64,000 nucleotides of DNA from Eutreptiella sp. 'Long Island Sound 2002' (Eukaryota; Euglenozoa; Euglenophyceae; Eutreptiales; Eutreptiaceae): NCBI GenBank assembly GCA_964036045.1, contig OZ038378.1, positions 22,678,441 through 22,742,440 of the forward strand, given 5' to 3'. Each line of letters starts with the position of its first letter. Within the stretch, counting starts at the first letter, position 1. Under the pieces are notes generated by a model. That model was not told the origin of the DNA and did not search any database. It saw nothing but the letters and a program-made list of their open reading frames with translations. Positions 1 through 11,545 of the stretch are shown here, piece after piece. Position numbers and translations under genes: made by a program.

Positions 1-382
1 TGCAGACACGTGTGCTGGCTCACACAATGTGTTGAGGCTGAATGATCAAGTGAGGAGGAGGATTCTACCTCAAATACCTCAAAATGCTGCCCTGCTTAAC
101 ACACGCACCATGCAGTACAACATTGTACACATACACGCACCCGTACGCAGAGAAACAGCTGTTTTAATACAGAAGTGTTGCCCGGGTTTTTCAGGCTGGC
201 CCGCGCAGATATGTGCATGCCGCACATCCCTCTTTTGGGACCCTCCCTTCAAACCCAGCCACCGCAGACATTTTGCTCGTTTCATCCATCCATTTGCAGA
301 CCAATGCACACGGGAAACATATGTTCAGCACCCATCCCCACTCTCCCCCTCTGGCACCCCCCCCCCCCCGCCGCCGCTGCAG

Positions 383-1940
383 TGAAAGTGGTAGATCAGC
401 AGGTGAGGCAGAGTGCTATTGCCCAAATTGGGCTGGGCTGCAACCACGCTCTCAATTTACAGGTGGTGGTGACGCTTGGGCAAATTGTTGTGCTAAAGCA
501 GAGCTTTCAAGAGGCAGACCGCAAGGGGACTGGACTGCTGGCCTACAGCGAAGTCGAAAAATGGGTTGAGGGTCGCTACCGCGCTGGTCTGACGGCAGAT
601 GCTGCTGCAACCATGGTAGCCAAGGTGTGTGTGTGTGTGGGTGGGTGTGTGGGGGGGGCATGGGCGCGGGCGCGGGCGCGGGCGCCCGTGCGAGCGTGCG
701 TGCGCACGTGTGCACGTGTGCATGCACGTCTGCGTGTGTGTGCATGTGCCGAAGACGCTGTTCCCCAAAGGCATAGGCCGGGACGCCAGCAGATGGTAGC
801 ATGTCATCAGGAATCTCCAGACGGCCCGCGCCCCCTACAGCGTATACCTGGGCAAAGGAGGCTCCAGGGGGATACGAACACGTGGTCAGGTCAGATATCC
901 CCAGCGTCCACCGTGCATCAGCCCACCCTTCGGGGACGTTGCCATTGCCTCTTGGTATACAGATGAGCTGGAGGGAGGAGGGGGCTGCGGATTGTCACGC
1001 ATTGGGTCCTGCTGTGCTGCCATTCCACACAGTGCCGGCGTCCATTGCATGCCTCACAGGCCGACACTGACAACAAGGGCGGGCTGTCCATGTGGGAGTT
1101 CATCGTCATCCAGCTCTTTAACATCCTGGACCTGCCCCCTGGGGACCTCGGGCCTTGGCTGCGATTCTGCACCACTGGCTCCAGCCGTCTCACCACCCCC
1201 GACCGGTATGGGCATACGTACCCACCCGCCCACCCCGTGTCCGATGTTCCCCGACTACCCTCCATCCAGCCGGCCCCCCCTGCAGCCCGGCCGGCGCTGA
1301 ATCCCCGCCATTCAAGTGACGTTGTGAGCCTTCCAGTCCTGGCCTGGGATGGCCAGAAATGACCCGTTGTGTTGTGCACATCCGACATGATGCTGATCCC
1401 GATGGCCCCTCAATACTGCCCGGCCCAACTAATGTGACCCAGCCCCCAACAACATTGAAGCCCCCAAGAGTGAGAAAGTTGCCCCCAATAGGACCCCGAA
1501 CCCCCGACAATACCCGTCCCCAAATATGGCCTCAGCAATGAAACCCCATGAAAACCCAAAACTGGAGTACGGCACAGTCCCAGAGCCTGCAGTGCAGCAA
1601 GCGCGGCGTGTGACGGGGGGGGGGGGGGGTAGAGGGGGATTTCTGTGACCACCGCAGTGGGTGTGCAGAGGCCACCACGAGAGAAACCTGCCCCCCATTG
1701 ATCATTGAGGGAGGGTGCTGTTGGTGAGCACGTGCATTGCCCCGCAGCCCCGAAACAGCTCACAGTTCCTGGAGTGGATAAGACAAAGGGGTGCCGCCAG
1801 GGATTTGTGGGCGGACAATGTGTTCAACAGCCGTTCCACGGCGTTCATTTGTGGCCAGCCTTGCCACCGAGTCCGGCAGCTTTGTTTTTCGCATGAGTTT
1901 TTCTCAAGGATGCTCAGTGCACACTCAGGACAGGATGTGC
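383..1940 (+). CDS. EF-hand protein, internal exons (partial gene)
   Basis: Four pieces join in frame. A 20-nt mini-exon at 383-402 (after GCAG, before GTGAGG) is followed by exon 463-624 (after TTTACAG, before GTGTGT). Exon 1060-1205 lies after CTCACAG and before GTATGG. An exon starting near 1758 stays open to about 1940. Exon 463-624 encodes a helix-loop-helix with loop DRKGTGLLAYSE. Exon 1060-1205 encodes loop DTDNKGGLSMWE, with Asp at 1 and 3, Gly at 6 and Glu at 12. The pair therefore looks like an EF-hand Ca2+-binding unit. The last piece begins SQFLEWIRQRG and I do not recognise it. The first loop is degenerate (Lys at position 3), so only the second looks a good Ca2+ site. The start codon is not in the window or not recognised, and the splice choices after 1205 are uncertain. 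A final exon ending at the TAA at 2269-2271 is possible. The function beyond probable Ca2+ sensing is unknown. Confidence 0.5.
625..752. repeat. Alternating purine-pyrimidine microsatellite in an intron
   Basis: Directly after the donor of the EF-hand exon comes a (GT)n tract, then GGGCGC repeats, then mixed GTGC/GCAC steps for about 125 bases. This pattern is prone to Z-DNA. It lies inside the intron 625-1059. Confidence 0.7.
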
Positions 1941-2271
1941 CTGCGTCCGGGAGCCAGGAACGGGGTGTGTGTAGCAAAGTCCAAGTACAGAGAGGGGACG
2001 CTGTGTGTTGGTACACCCTGTCCTTGGCTTCATGAAGGGGGGGGGGGGGGTTGCAGAGCGCTGGTGTCAGGCTTGCCAAGAATGCGGCCATGCCTCCTTT
2101 ATGGCCTTTCATCACCTCCCATCCGCTGAACAGTGTGAGACAGCCAGAGCGCCACCAGCCCCGCCAGAAATGGCATCACTGACCAATTTGGTGGATTTTC
2201 ACAGAAAAACTGTGTGGCCATCTACCGTGGGACACAAATACTTCTTTGACGTTTCAGAGACGCTTGTATAA

Positions 2272-5200
2272 GGCTGCCTCTGTTTGGTTGTCTATTTGTT
2301 GTATTAATTGTTTGTCTGGTCCGGTGCTTGTGTTGCATGTTCGTTCCCATCTGGTTCTCCAGAAATGTGCTTTTGTTGCTGGACTGCTTGTTGCATGTAG
2401 TGGTCAAATTATTCCCTGATGTCATGCCATCGGTCTTGCCATTCATTTGTCTTGTCTGTCTGTTTGTTTATTTTTGTGTTTGGTGCCCAGGTCTGTCCTG
2501 GGTATATGTGCATGCATGGGTGAGATGCCTGGGGTGGCGGCCTTCGCAGTAACACCAAAAAAGCTAGTTCCGTATCTGTTGACCCCATACAGTTGCCTGT
2601 CCTGTGATTTGTCCACACCTGTGATTGATGATCTTCACAACCATTGATTATACCCGTTGACAATCCTGTTGTGTTGTTTGCCTTGATCCCGCCATGCATG
2701 GCCTGCAGCTGCAGCCCCCGCAACCGAGGGTGCTGCGGTGCCGTGTTTCTGATTTTCACAACAATGTGCAAGGTTTGAAGATTGCTAGGGCAATACCACA
2801 ATTTTTTTTCGCTGGTAGGTCTGATTGGCCAGGCCAGATGCACCATGGAATATGGCAGCCAGCCAGACTTTTTCTGATTTTCAGAATCTTCTGCACTGAA
2901 TTCTCTCCGTGCACAATTTGGGGAGCACCATTTTCTGACCATATAAGCATTTTCCTCTGCATTGGATCTCTGCAGTTGACCTGTGCTAGCAAACGTGTTC
3001 GTTGAATAAAAGACAGGCTCCACAGGGAAACCCATTCTGCGTTGCGGTGTTGGAGCACCTGAGGCAGGTAGTTTTCATGAGGCAGGCCCGTCGCATTGTG
3101 GGCGATGTTTCTATTGTTTGTTAGGTGTAATGCAATGGATTTTGTCATAGGACCATTGAATACTTATCAGCATCTGGTGCCATGCAAGGATATATTTCTC
3201 TGAGGGTGTTATGAGCATCTGGTGCCATGCAAGCATACATTTCTCTGAGGGTATTTTTCTGCAACCCAATTGTACATATTGTGTGGTTTGAAGTGATGCT
3301 GTCACATTACAAAATTTGCAAGTAGTTCTTGTGCTACTACATACTATTTCATTGTTGTTCTCATTCTATGGTGCTAAATTTTATTGCAAGGGGGACAGAG
3401 TGTTTTCACCAGATGCGAAGTTTTCTTCTGCTTGTTTCAATTGCACTGTGCAGCTGGGGGGGGCATTGTAGCCCTAGTTGGGGGGGGGGGGGGTGCAGAC
3501 ATTTTTTCAATAATGTTTGATGTGTCAGTGTTTGCAAATGGGTGTCTTTCTCCCAGGGCACCAGCTTGTTGTACTGTGGCACCAAAGTGCAAGTGCTGAA
3601 GAAGACAATGGTTTAAGGACACCCGGTATTTGAGGTTGTCAATTTCAGGTATTTTCAATGATTTTGATTCAAATTGTTTTTCATTAACACAAGAAACCAG
3701 TATGCTGCATGACGAAAGCATGTATTTTTATTTTAGATTGGGACTGCAAACTGCCATGAAACAAGCTATTTTTGCCAACAAAATATTAGCAGTTTTTTCT
3801 TTGTAATTTAAGGCGTGTAGGTTTACCACAACACATGCCACATTTGCAGATAGGAGTTGAATCAAGTTGGCCCCAAGATTTCATTCACGGGTTATACCAA
3901 AGGTCCCGAAGAAAAAACTCAGTCTTTATAATGCTTGCTTGCTTGCTTGTTTGCGAAATGCTTGCTTTGTATCGAAATGTGCAGTTGCTACTTCGTTCAT
4001 TCTAGAAAACTCAGATGGCATCCTTTTCAATACATCCCATTGTTGCATCTTTTCTCCCTCTTCTGTCCATGTTGGCTCTAGCGGCTGCCAAAACGACACA
4101 GTGACTCACCATGAATGAGATATAAAATGCCCCAGGTTTAGGTCTTGGAAGGGGATGCAACCACAAATCAATCAGTGAGAAAATGCATCAGCAATTGGGA
4201 TTGTCATTTTTGAGCTTTTCGGCCCAAAGCAGAGAGGAAATTTTTTGAAACCTCTTGGGACCCTGCACCCCCAAGGGGGAGTTGTGGCTATATCTCTCAT
4301 CCTAGGGGTATCCAACTACCATTTAGAGAAGCATTTGATGGTGCCGCGGCTTTTGCCCAATCTGTATTGATGTCTACATACGATGAGCTCTGATGGAAGC
4401 TCGTGTGATTCAAGAGGGTGGCACCCACCATCGACCACAGACACTCAATGCTTCTCATAGGGTTTTAGCACAACAGAATGCAAGCGGCTCGTTCTCCAAG
4501 CACCGTGATTTGCTAGTCGATCAGTCCGTTCGGATCGAAGAGGTGAGCGGCTTGAGTCCTTTGCATTTGAAGCCTTTTCTGCATCATACATGCATTACCC
4601 AGTCCCTATTTCCACTACAACGGTCTCAATTCCGTGTGATCTTACAATCTCAACCACAGAACTGAGACAAGATCGTGTTTATACAGAGGGGTGACTGTAA
4701 TCCATGTTCAGCAGGTAGCGTGGCTGTCAAACAGCGTAACACTCATTAATAAGACCGGGACTAGTGTAGGCATGAGCTAGGGCACACACCTGCCGACCTA
4801 TGTGGTAGCAGGTAAATGGTGGGTGCACCTAGTTGTTTTTGCTCATAACAACGTTGTAACATGGACTGCAACCTAGGTCTCCGAATCAGCTTGGAAACTG
4901 CGGTCCAATCCTTGCTCAGTAAGCACGGCCTCACTGAACCAAGCCATCAATGTGTGACCCTCGTTTCTTTGACCTGGGCCCCGGGTCACATTATGTTCTC
5001 AATCTCTATGGATTGGGACGAAACATGTGCTCCGCGGCAACGCTCAGCAAAGATGCACCAGCGAGTGTGACAATACTTGTGTGCTCTGCACACAGTGCTT
5101 AAGCCTCTGTGACAGTTGCCGAAGCTCAGGAAAGGTGTCAGAGCTCCGGGAAGTGGGAACAACTGACTGAATTATTGGAGCGAGAATTTCATTTTCCTGC

Positions 5201-5400
5201 ACGTTTGTTCCGTTACCCTCCCTTTTTTGGACCACTTGTTTTGCAGTTTTCTCCCGGCCTTAAAGCATCTACCCTCCCCCTGCCCCTCCAACTCGGCCTC
5301 TTGCTCTTCGCAAATTTTACTTTGGCGACCTGTATCTAGGGCTGTTACGGTAGGTAGGAGATGGCCGCTCTTGACAATCGCCGACCCTGCACCTCAGGAG
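2272..5400. other. No recognisable gene
   Basis: All frames are interrupted and no domain is recognised. Notable content is long G homopolymers at about 2038-2050, 3458-3465 and 3480-3493, and a short near-direct repeat around 3168-3250 (GCATCTGGTGCCATGCAAG followed by ATTTCTCTGAGGGT). It is probably intergenic or repeat-derived. Confidence 0.4.
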
Positions 5401-5404
5401 CCAG

Positions 5405-5630
5405 CTCGTTAGGAGCACCGACCATGGGTCCTTAGGAGCACCGACCCTAGTAGTACTCCCCAGAAGGACCGCCCCCGTGCTAGCTGCAGAGCGGCAGTTT
5501 TCGTGTCAAGCATTTTGCTCCTAAGGAGCCAGGAGCATTGCTCCCGAGGAGCTAGGGGCGTGGCTCTTGGGGAACTAGGGTCAAAGGTTGGCATTGCTCC
5601 TCAAGAGCTAGGAGCGAAGGAACGGCTGGG
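5405..5630. repeat. Cluster of short GGAGC/GCTCC palindromes
   Basis: TTAGGAGCACCGACC occurs twice 25 bases apart. Then come GCTCCTAAGGAGC, GCTCCCGAGGAGC and GCTCCTCAAGAGC, each self-complementary. The last two lie in a repeated context starting ATTGCTCC, at about 5536 and 5593. I see no gene here. Confidence 0.6.
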
Positions 5631-7200
5631 GTAAATTTTCGAAAATTGACTGTCAACTATAGTCTATGTATGGTCTTTTCCATGTTGAATGCATTTGGAA
5701 GTGGAATCGTTGTCCTGAAATTTCATACGTTGGTTTTCCTCAGAGGAGTTGCCATAATTGATTGCACTAATATTTGTTACTGTGGAATCAAATCTATCAT
5801 GGGCTTAGTGGAGGGAAAAAAGTAAGGCCATTGAACCAGAAAACACCCCAACAAGGCATCGTGATTTGCACGTCGCGAAGCACCCTAACTGACGCAGTGG
5901 GAGAGACTGAAATCAGGGCTCATTCCCTTTCAAACACGAACCATACACAAATGTTCATTCGTACATACTAATGCACTCCGGCAACAATAGAAGCTTTCAC
6001 CGTGCTCCAACTTTCGCCTGTCCACGATTCGTTGTAAGTCGTTTGTGATGAATGGTGGATAACGGACGTTGATGGGGAGTTTCAGGAAATTTGTGTGCAT
6101 TTTCACGAGTACAATTATTACTTGCAGCCGCACGTGCTAGAGATCACGATTATTGACTTCGACGGCCAAGAAAGCGAACTGGAGGGTCAGTGACATTTGG
6201 AAATCACGCTCACCTTACTCTGATTGTGGTGCACCTCCTGGTTTCACCTACTTGATACTCACATTCAGCAACATACATCAAGAGATCTCATAGCAGGGAG
6301 TCCGTACTACTGTCGTTGTCAACCAAAGACCGTTGCACTAGGGCTTCAGCCACAAACTATCCGACGTTTCGCCACGGCTCTCGTCAACGTGCTGGTCCAA
6401 GAGTAGGCGACAATCACTTCAAATGGCAAATAACTAGCATGTGAGCTAGAAAGCTGCACTTTGTGTTTTCAAGCATGATGGTTGAGTAAAGCCATCCACG
6501 AGCAATTTTGTCACCTGCCTTTTGGTCCACAGCACTAGACGTTAGCTGTTTTTGTCGAGAATGCCGATCTAAGGTTTCACTGGCAGTGGGAGTCAGCCGA
6601 GATCGTTGTTCTAATCCTTTGTTAACCGTGCAAGTCTGTGTTGGTGACTACCCTTGGCCTGGTCAGGAAAGCATTTCGGTTTCTGTGTTTCAGAATGCAC
6701 CTACACCGCAATACGAGGATATATGTACAACATGCGAATGCCGATGTAGTCGGGTTTGAGCTACATAGTTATCGCACCGCCGCCAAAATGTTTCTCACAC
6801 GCCAAAGGCATACATAATCTGTGGCGGTTATGGAACTTCGGGCACGCACCGGACGCATTGGGGACACAGGTGGAGGTCACGGTGTCTCATTCTGCAGGCA
6901 ACTTGAGTAGAAGTTGGGGACACACGGTACTTTTTCTGATAAGCGTGAGAGGGCAACTATGTCGGCGCTCAAGAAACTGAAGGAATCCAAGGGTTCAGTC
7001 CAGTATGCAAAGTCTTAAGCGGCTCAAGTTGCATGGTCAAAAATACTTGCGAACATGGAAATTGGACAGGTTTAGAACGGCAGCGAAAAAGTATTCTTTT
7101 GACTGATTGGGTGAGCGCCTCGTAGGAGATCTTCAAGAAATATATCATTTAAGTGGAGTGACTCAGCCCCCGGGTGTTTCCACAACAACAATTGTTTTAT
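5631..7200. other. No recognisable gene
   Basis: Only short, unrelated open frames occur here, with no domain or repeat that I can name. Confidence 0.4.
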
Positions 7201-7210
7201 GGTGATCTTA

Positions 7211-7510
7211 TGCGCGAGACCTCGCACATAGGGGGATGTTCATGGCAGAATAATGTGTTACTGCACGATACATTAAGCAAGTTGTGGACAAGGAGGAAAA
7301 TACTGTAGGCAGTTACCTAACCTTGTACCCTTATCATGTACCGGCAAACGCGCATGCAAGAATACATATATTTCCATTTTATTCCATAGGGTAATATATA
7401 AATGTATAATTGTTACCGCAGGAACCGCGATTCGATGCGCGAGGCCTCGCGCATAGAATGGTTCGTCGCAAATGATAAATTTTCACCCTCCAATGCGCGA
7501 GGCCTCGCGC
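7211..7510. repeat. Three copies of the GCGCGAGGCCTCGCGC palindrome
   Basis: Copies lie at 7211-7228 (degenerate), 7435-7454 (perfect 20-base palindrome ATGCGCGAGGCCTCGCGCAT) and 7495-7510 (perfect 16-base core). The same core occurs ten times in the 12-kb DNA transposon at 47-59 kb. These three lie just upstream of a fragment homologous to gene Y of that element. In that element gene Y likewise has three copies upstream. Confidence 0.85.
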
Positions 7511-7713
7511 CATGGAGGTGTCCGACAATTTGTACAAATGAAAATGGGCAGATCTACCAACTACAAAGCATGTACATTCCCTTTGAGGTGGCGCTGCTGT
7601 ATGGCCGACCCTATAAATCCCGCAGGCATCGCTAGTTTTCATCCTATGGTCATGGCTGACTTCACGGCTCAACAACGTTCGTAGCGCCGCGCAACTGGGT
7701 ACAAGCAGGTAGC

Positions 7714-8190
7714 ATGAACCATCAGAATGCGGGAGCACCTGACAGTTCCTGTGAACCAAAAATAGTGCGTGCGACAAACGAATTGTCAAGAAGTGGTCGC
7801 GCGAGAAGTGTACCACAGGAAGATGATTACTACATGAGGTTTTTTTCCAATTGCGAAATGCTAGTGATACATTTACAGAAAGTTTGTGACAATGCCATAC
7901 GCAAGGGGTGGGACCTGGAGAAAATAGTTGCAGCGGCATCTGGGATATTCCGCGATTTGTGCTCAGAGTAACCGCCGTACCACACGGCCGAAGAGTTCTG
8001 GGAAGGGCTAAAAAAAACGGCATAAGGGCGTGCGATTACTTCTTACCTTTTTCCTACTACTACACAAAAATGAAAAAACGTGTTGCAACGTTCGAAAAGC
8101 AATCGAGTCAGAGGGAAAGAGATGGGTAATCGTTTCGAAAGAGGAGACTTGGCGACTTTATTCATGGATTAAAGAAGGTCTGTAGGACAG
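7714..8190 (+). pseudogene. Diverged fragment of the gene-Y family (DNA-transposon gene)
   Basis: An 85-codon frame starts at ATG 7714 and ends at TAA 7969-7971. In the same frame after the stop come YHTAEEFWEGLKK and then TAA. In other frames follow an aromatic-rich stretch (CDYFLPFSYYY) and, near 8120-8185, GKRWVIVSKEETWRLYSW. These match the N-terminal part of gene Y at 57.4-57.1 kb in order: AYQTADDLWKGLKQ, then DKRWVRILRQEGWNLYLL. The similarity is clear but low, and nonsense codons and frameshifts break the frame, so this is a decayed relative rather than a recent copy. The three upstream palindromes strengthen the link. I see neither the rest of the gene nor terminal arrays here. The alternative of an intact unrelated 85-residue gene is less likely. 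Confidence 0.55.
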
Positions 8191-8199
8191 GCTCCTGAC

Positions 8200-9465
8200 A
8201 TTGAACGAGCTCTACCGCCTCTACGCAATTTCTCCACCCTTTTCCCCGTGACTACCCATGCTTCCATGTTTCTCAAAAACCAACCAAATCCCGTAGCCAC
8301 CCTCTTTGGCAACCCTTGCAATAAAATACAAACACTTGATCAATAAATGTTCAATGACCAATGAAGTCAAATAATCGATCACTAAATTGAGTTGAGTGTA
8401 CCCTCATAAATACATGGACATGATCATGGAAAGGGAACAAATAATAACAGTGTTGGGCAAGAGGAGAGGAAGAGAAACAGAATAGAAAAGAAGTAGAAGC
8501 CCTGGAATAGAATATGCGAGCATCGAAAACACTGTTGCATCCCTACTCCCGGAATCAATTTCATATACCATGCACATTCAAACTATGTGTTCCTTTGTGC
8601 ACGTATGACACCATGCTAGCACAACCAGGATTCACCACATTGAGAAAAATGACGTTGACTCATGGGATCAGGCACGACAAAGTGACATCAAAAAAGTCCA
8701 TATGGTACATGGCAAAACAAACGGAAATGGTACACAACACAATGGCATCATTCAATTCTACATAAGCATGGCCCCACATGGCCCATCCTCACCCTTGCTA
8801 CAAGACGGCAAAACTAGAATGGAGAAACATGAGTTCCAAAGATGAAAAGTGTTCTCACTGTGGATCAAGTGTGACACCATGGCCTCCACGACTTGTCCAC
8901 ACCCATGAATCACCAATGAACACATATAAAGAGCTTGCAATGAGTATTACCAAATATGCATCCGGAGAGGGACATCACGGCAATACCTGACACCTGGCAT
9001 GTGTGACACATGCTGGCTATACCTCGGTACTTCACACCGGACACCGGGTGACTATCACTCAGCAATAACATACTCAATGGCAAGCAAGTGAACAAACTTG
9101 GTGGGTTTACTTGCTGCTTGCGAACAAGGCATCAAGAAGGGCCAGCCCACCAAACCTCACCTGGTTACTGTATGCAACATACCATTTGCCGGGCTCCCTA
9201 CGGTTGGAGTGTCGCGAACCAAAGGCATGAATGAAATGCAAAGCCAACAGATAACATATACCTCATGCCTTCACATGCGTGGACATGCCACTCAGTCCCA
9301 TCACCTGGTGCCTAATTGGTTGGGACCCAATGGCATTGGCATACACAAATCTTCATGTGCATTAGAAACAATCGGCAAATGGACATGTGAAATCAACATT
9401 GCCTAAACGCATGTTCGTGTGACACCGAACGAAATCAATGCATGCTACTTAGAGAGAGTTTGGGT
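8200..9465. other. No recognisable gene
   Basis: Short scattered frames only. AATAAA-like motifs lie near 8325-8345. No repeats or domains are recognised. Confidence 0.4.
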
Positions 9466-9470
9466 ATGTT

Positions 9471-9571
9471 GTGACGCGGGACATCTCTTTACCCAAACTC
9501 TCTTTTTTTTTTTTTTTACAGAGCAAAAAAAAAAAAAAAGAGAGTTTGGGTAAAGAGATGTCCCGCGTCAC
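9471..9571. repeat. Perfect 47-bp inverted repeat (hairpin)
   Basis: Arm 9471-9517 (starts GTGACGCGGGACATCTC, ends in 15 T) is exactly complementary to 9525-9571, with loop ACAGAGC. A partial third copy of the AGAGAGTTTGGGTA segment lies at about 9452-9466. It may be a snap-back MITE remnant, a small-RNA hairpin, or a fold-back sequencing or assembly artefact. I see no transposon ends or target duplication. Confidence 0.9.
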
Positions 9572-10630
9572 ATGAAGAGACCTAGACCCGGCCCGGAGAG
9601 AGAGTACACATGGAGAGATATCCCATGTCCAATGAGAGCACATCGATGGTGACATTGTCCTATCCCAAGTAGAGATAGTCCCGCCTCAAAGAGAGACGGT
9701 CCCGCTCCAATGTAGGCCTTGAGAGAGATGAACTTGCCGCTACCCGCAGATGGTGCACTGGAACTGCTGCTTGTTGTCGTAGTACCTTGTGTTGTACTGC
9801 TTGAACTATTGTTTGCTGCCTTTGATGCCTTGTGTTGCCATGAATGAAAATCTCAAAGAATTGTTGTGTGCTTCCCATAGACACCACCACCATCAGGCAG
9901 CAGTTGACCCCTGGACATTGAGCTGCGAAAGAGTCACGTACATTGTTGAATAGTGTGAACCGCACGGTCTTCGTCGATGAAGAGGTTCTGTATGACGTAC
10001 AAAAAACACAGCGTCAGTTGACATCGCGTCTCATCTCTATGATGTGTATGCACTCAGTGCATGCTGCAAACATTAACGGGCAACCATTAGATATCAACGT
10101 AACCATGACTCTCCTTTTTGGGCACCATTGCGAAGACATGGCGATGCTCCCCATTCTTCTATTCTTAGCCTCCCTTTCCATTCCCGATGCCTGAAAATCA
10201 CATCAAAGCAGACAGCACCAGTTTGCCAGGAGGAACGACCACAAGCGAACCGCGTCACTATCTTACATTTCTGACCACCAAAACCGCGGTCACACAAAAC
10301 CAAGAAAACAACAGTCAGACAGGCTCCCGTGCTTGGACAACGTAGTGCTTGTGCAGGGCATCAAATGGTCCGTCGGCAGAACTAGGTGTCCCCGCCATAG
10401 AAAATTCCAGCCAATGTGCTCAGGAAATTCTCAGCGGGTACCCAACGCATCCTGGTTTTTGCTTGCACACGGGGGGGGGGGGGGCTATGTGGAGATGTTT
10501 GGCCTGCGCACACCCGGCGCTTTACTTTTCTATTAATTATCCCGACTGCAGCCCTAGATTTACCCTCTCATCGAGAAGCCCCCCAAGTAGACCACGTTGC
10601 ACTGCACACCTTCCCTACAAAGCACGTTGC
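9572..10630. other. No recognisable gene
   Basis: Purine-rich GAGAGA/GTCCC-type short repeats lie at 9580-9730, and a G13 homopolymer lies near 10470. An 83-codon plus-strand frame (9943-10194) shows no domain I know, and I do not call it a gene. Confidence 0.35.
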
Positions 10631-10639
10631 ATAATAAAG

Positions 10640-11480
10640 CAATATCTGTGAGTTGAGCAACTGTCATTTGTATTGTACTTAACAAACAACATTGGTCCCA
10701 CAAGTGTGGGTGTCAATACATTCAGAACAATAGTGCTCCTTACAATCATCACAGACTGCGACGGTGGACCGCTTCTGGCAACACACCACAGGCACTTTTG
10801 CCTCATCCTCTGCCTCATCTTGCGTACCACAACCGAGCAAACAGCTGCTCAGTGCGTGCCCTATACCACCCGTGCACGTCATTGTAACATTGTTGGCGGG
10901 CTGTCAAAGTGCCATTCTTTCTTCCAATGAGAGGCACAAAGACATGAATCCGGCCTTTATAAGAACCATCATGGCCGCCAAATTGAAAATCAAAGAAATC
11001 ACCTCTGGTACGAGAAGGTCCATACCCATCCCAAATCAAAACATCTGCTGATGTCCCGGGGGCTAAGGGGCGAATCCATATAATGTTGCCCAACATATGA
11101 ACAGCAACAGTCCACCGGTAGGGCAGGGGTCACAAGAGATGCCCGGCGCGCTAACGTTCCCCCATGGGACTGGGTTTGGGATGTATTTCAGTGTAAAACG
11201 ACAACCTTGGGTTGCCCTCGGGATGTCAAGTCACTGGACAAATTGTAACAACCTATTATGACACATTTTTCGTGCAATGCGCTGTGTGCTCATCCAGCAC
11301 TGGGTTGGACACTGTCATTTCCTGATTTCTGTCAAGTTCCCTGTTTGCCTGGAGTACCAACTTCGATGGGTCACTCGGGTGTGCCATGAAGGGCATGGTT
11401 CTGTCCCACAGCGAAATGAGGCCATGAGTTGTATAATCTGGTCCCCGGTGGAAATGCATAGGGTGCAAAACATCCACATT
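10640..11480 (-). pseudogene. Harbinger/PIF-like DDE transposase remnant with a C-terminal zinc finger
   Basis: On the minus strand, 11096-10815 encodes APGTSADVLIWDGYG, then FGGHDGSYKGRIHVFVP, then LTARQQCYNDVHGWYRARTE. This order (Asp-containing strand, GxHDGxYKG, RxxE helix) fits the C-terminal half of a DDE_Tnp_4 (PIF/Harbinger-type) transposase, which cuts and joins DNA at its element's ends. A shifted frame continues to 10679 with a Cys/His cluster (CCQKRSTVAVCDDC, then YCSEC and HTCG) like a B-box or RING-type zinc finger. An upstream frame at 11477-11256 may be more of the gene. The frame changes and stops say it is dead. I see no terminal inverted repeats. It ends close to the outer edge of LTR element A. 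Confidence 0.5.
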
Positions 11481-11545
11481 CTACCGCTGCCATACTATTT
11501 TTGGTGTCCACAAATGTGTCCCTAGATTATGGTATGGGTGTTTGG

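Noticed and set aside
7379-8023. 214-codon minus-strand open frame
   Set aside because: It runs across two palindromes and antisense to the gene-Y-like fragment. Its content is compositionally random and the plus-strand homology explains the region better.
9943-10194. 83-codon plus-strand frame
   Set aside because: No domain, no splice context and no neighbours to support it.
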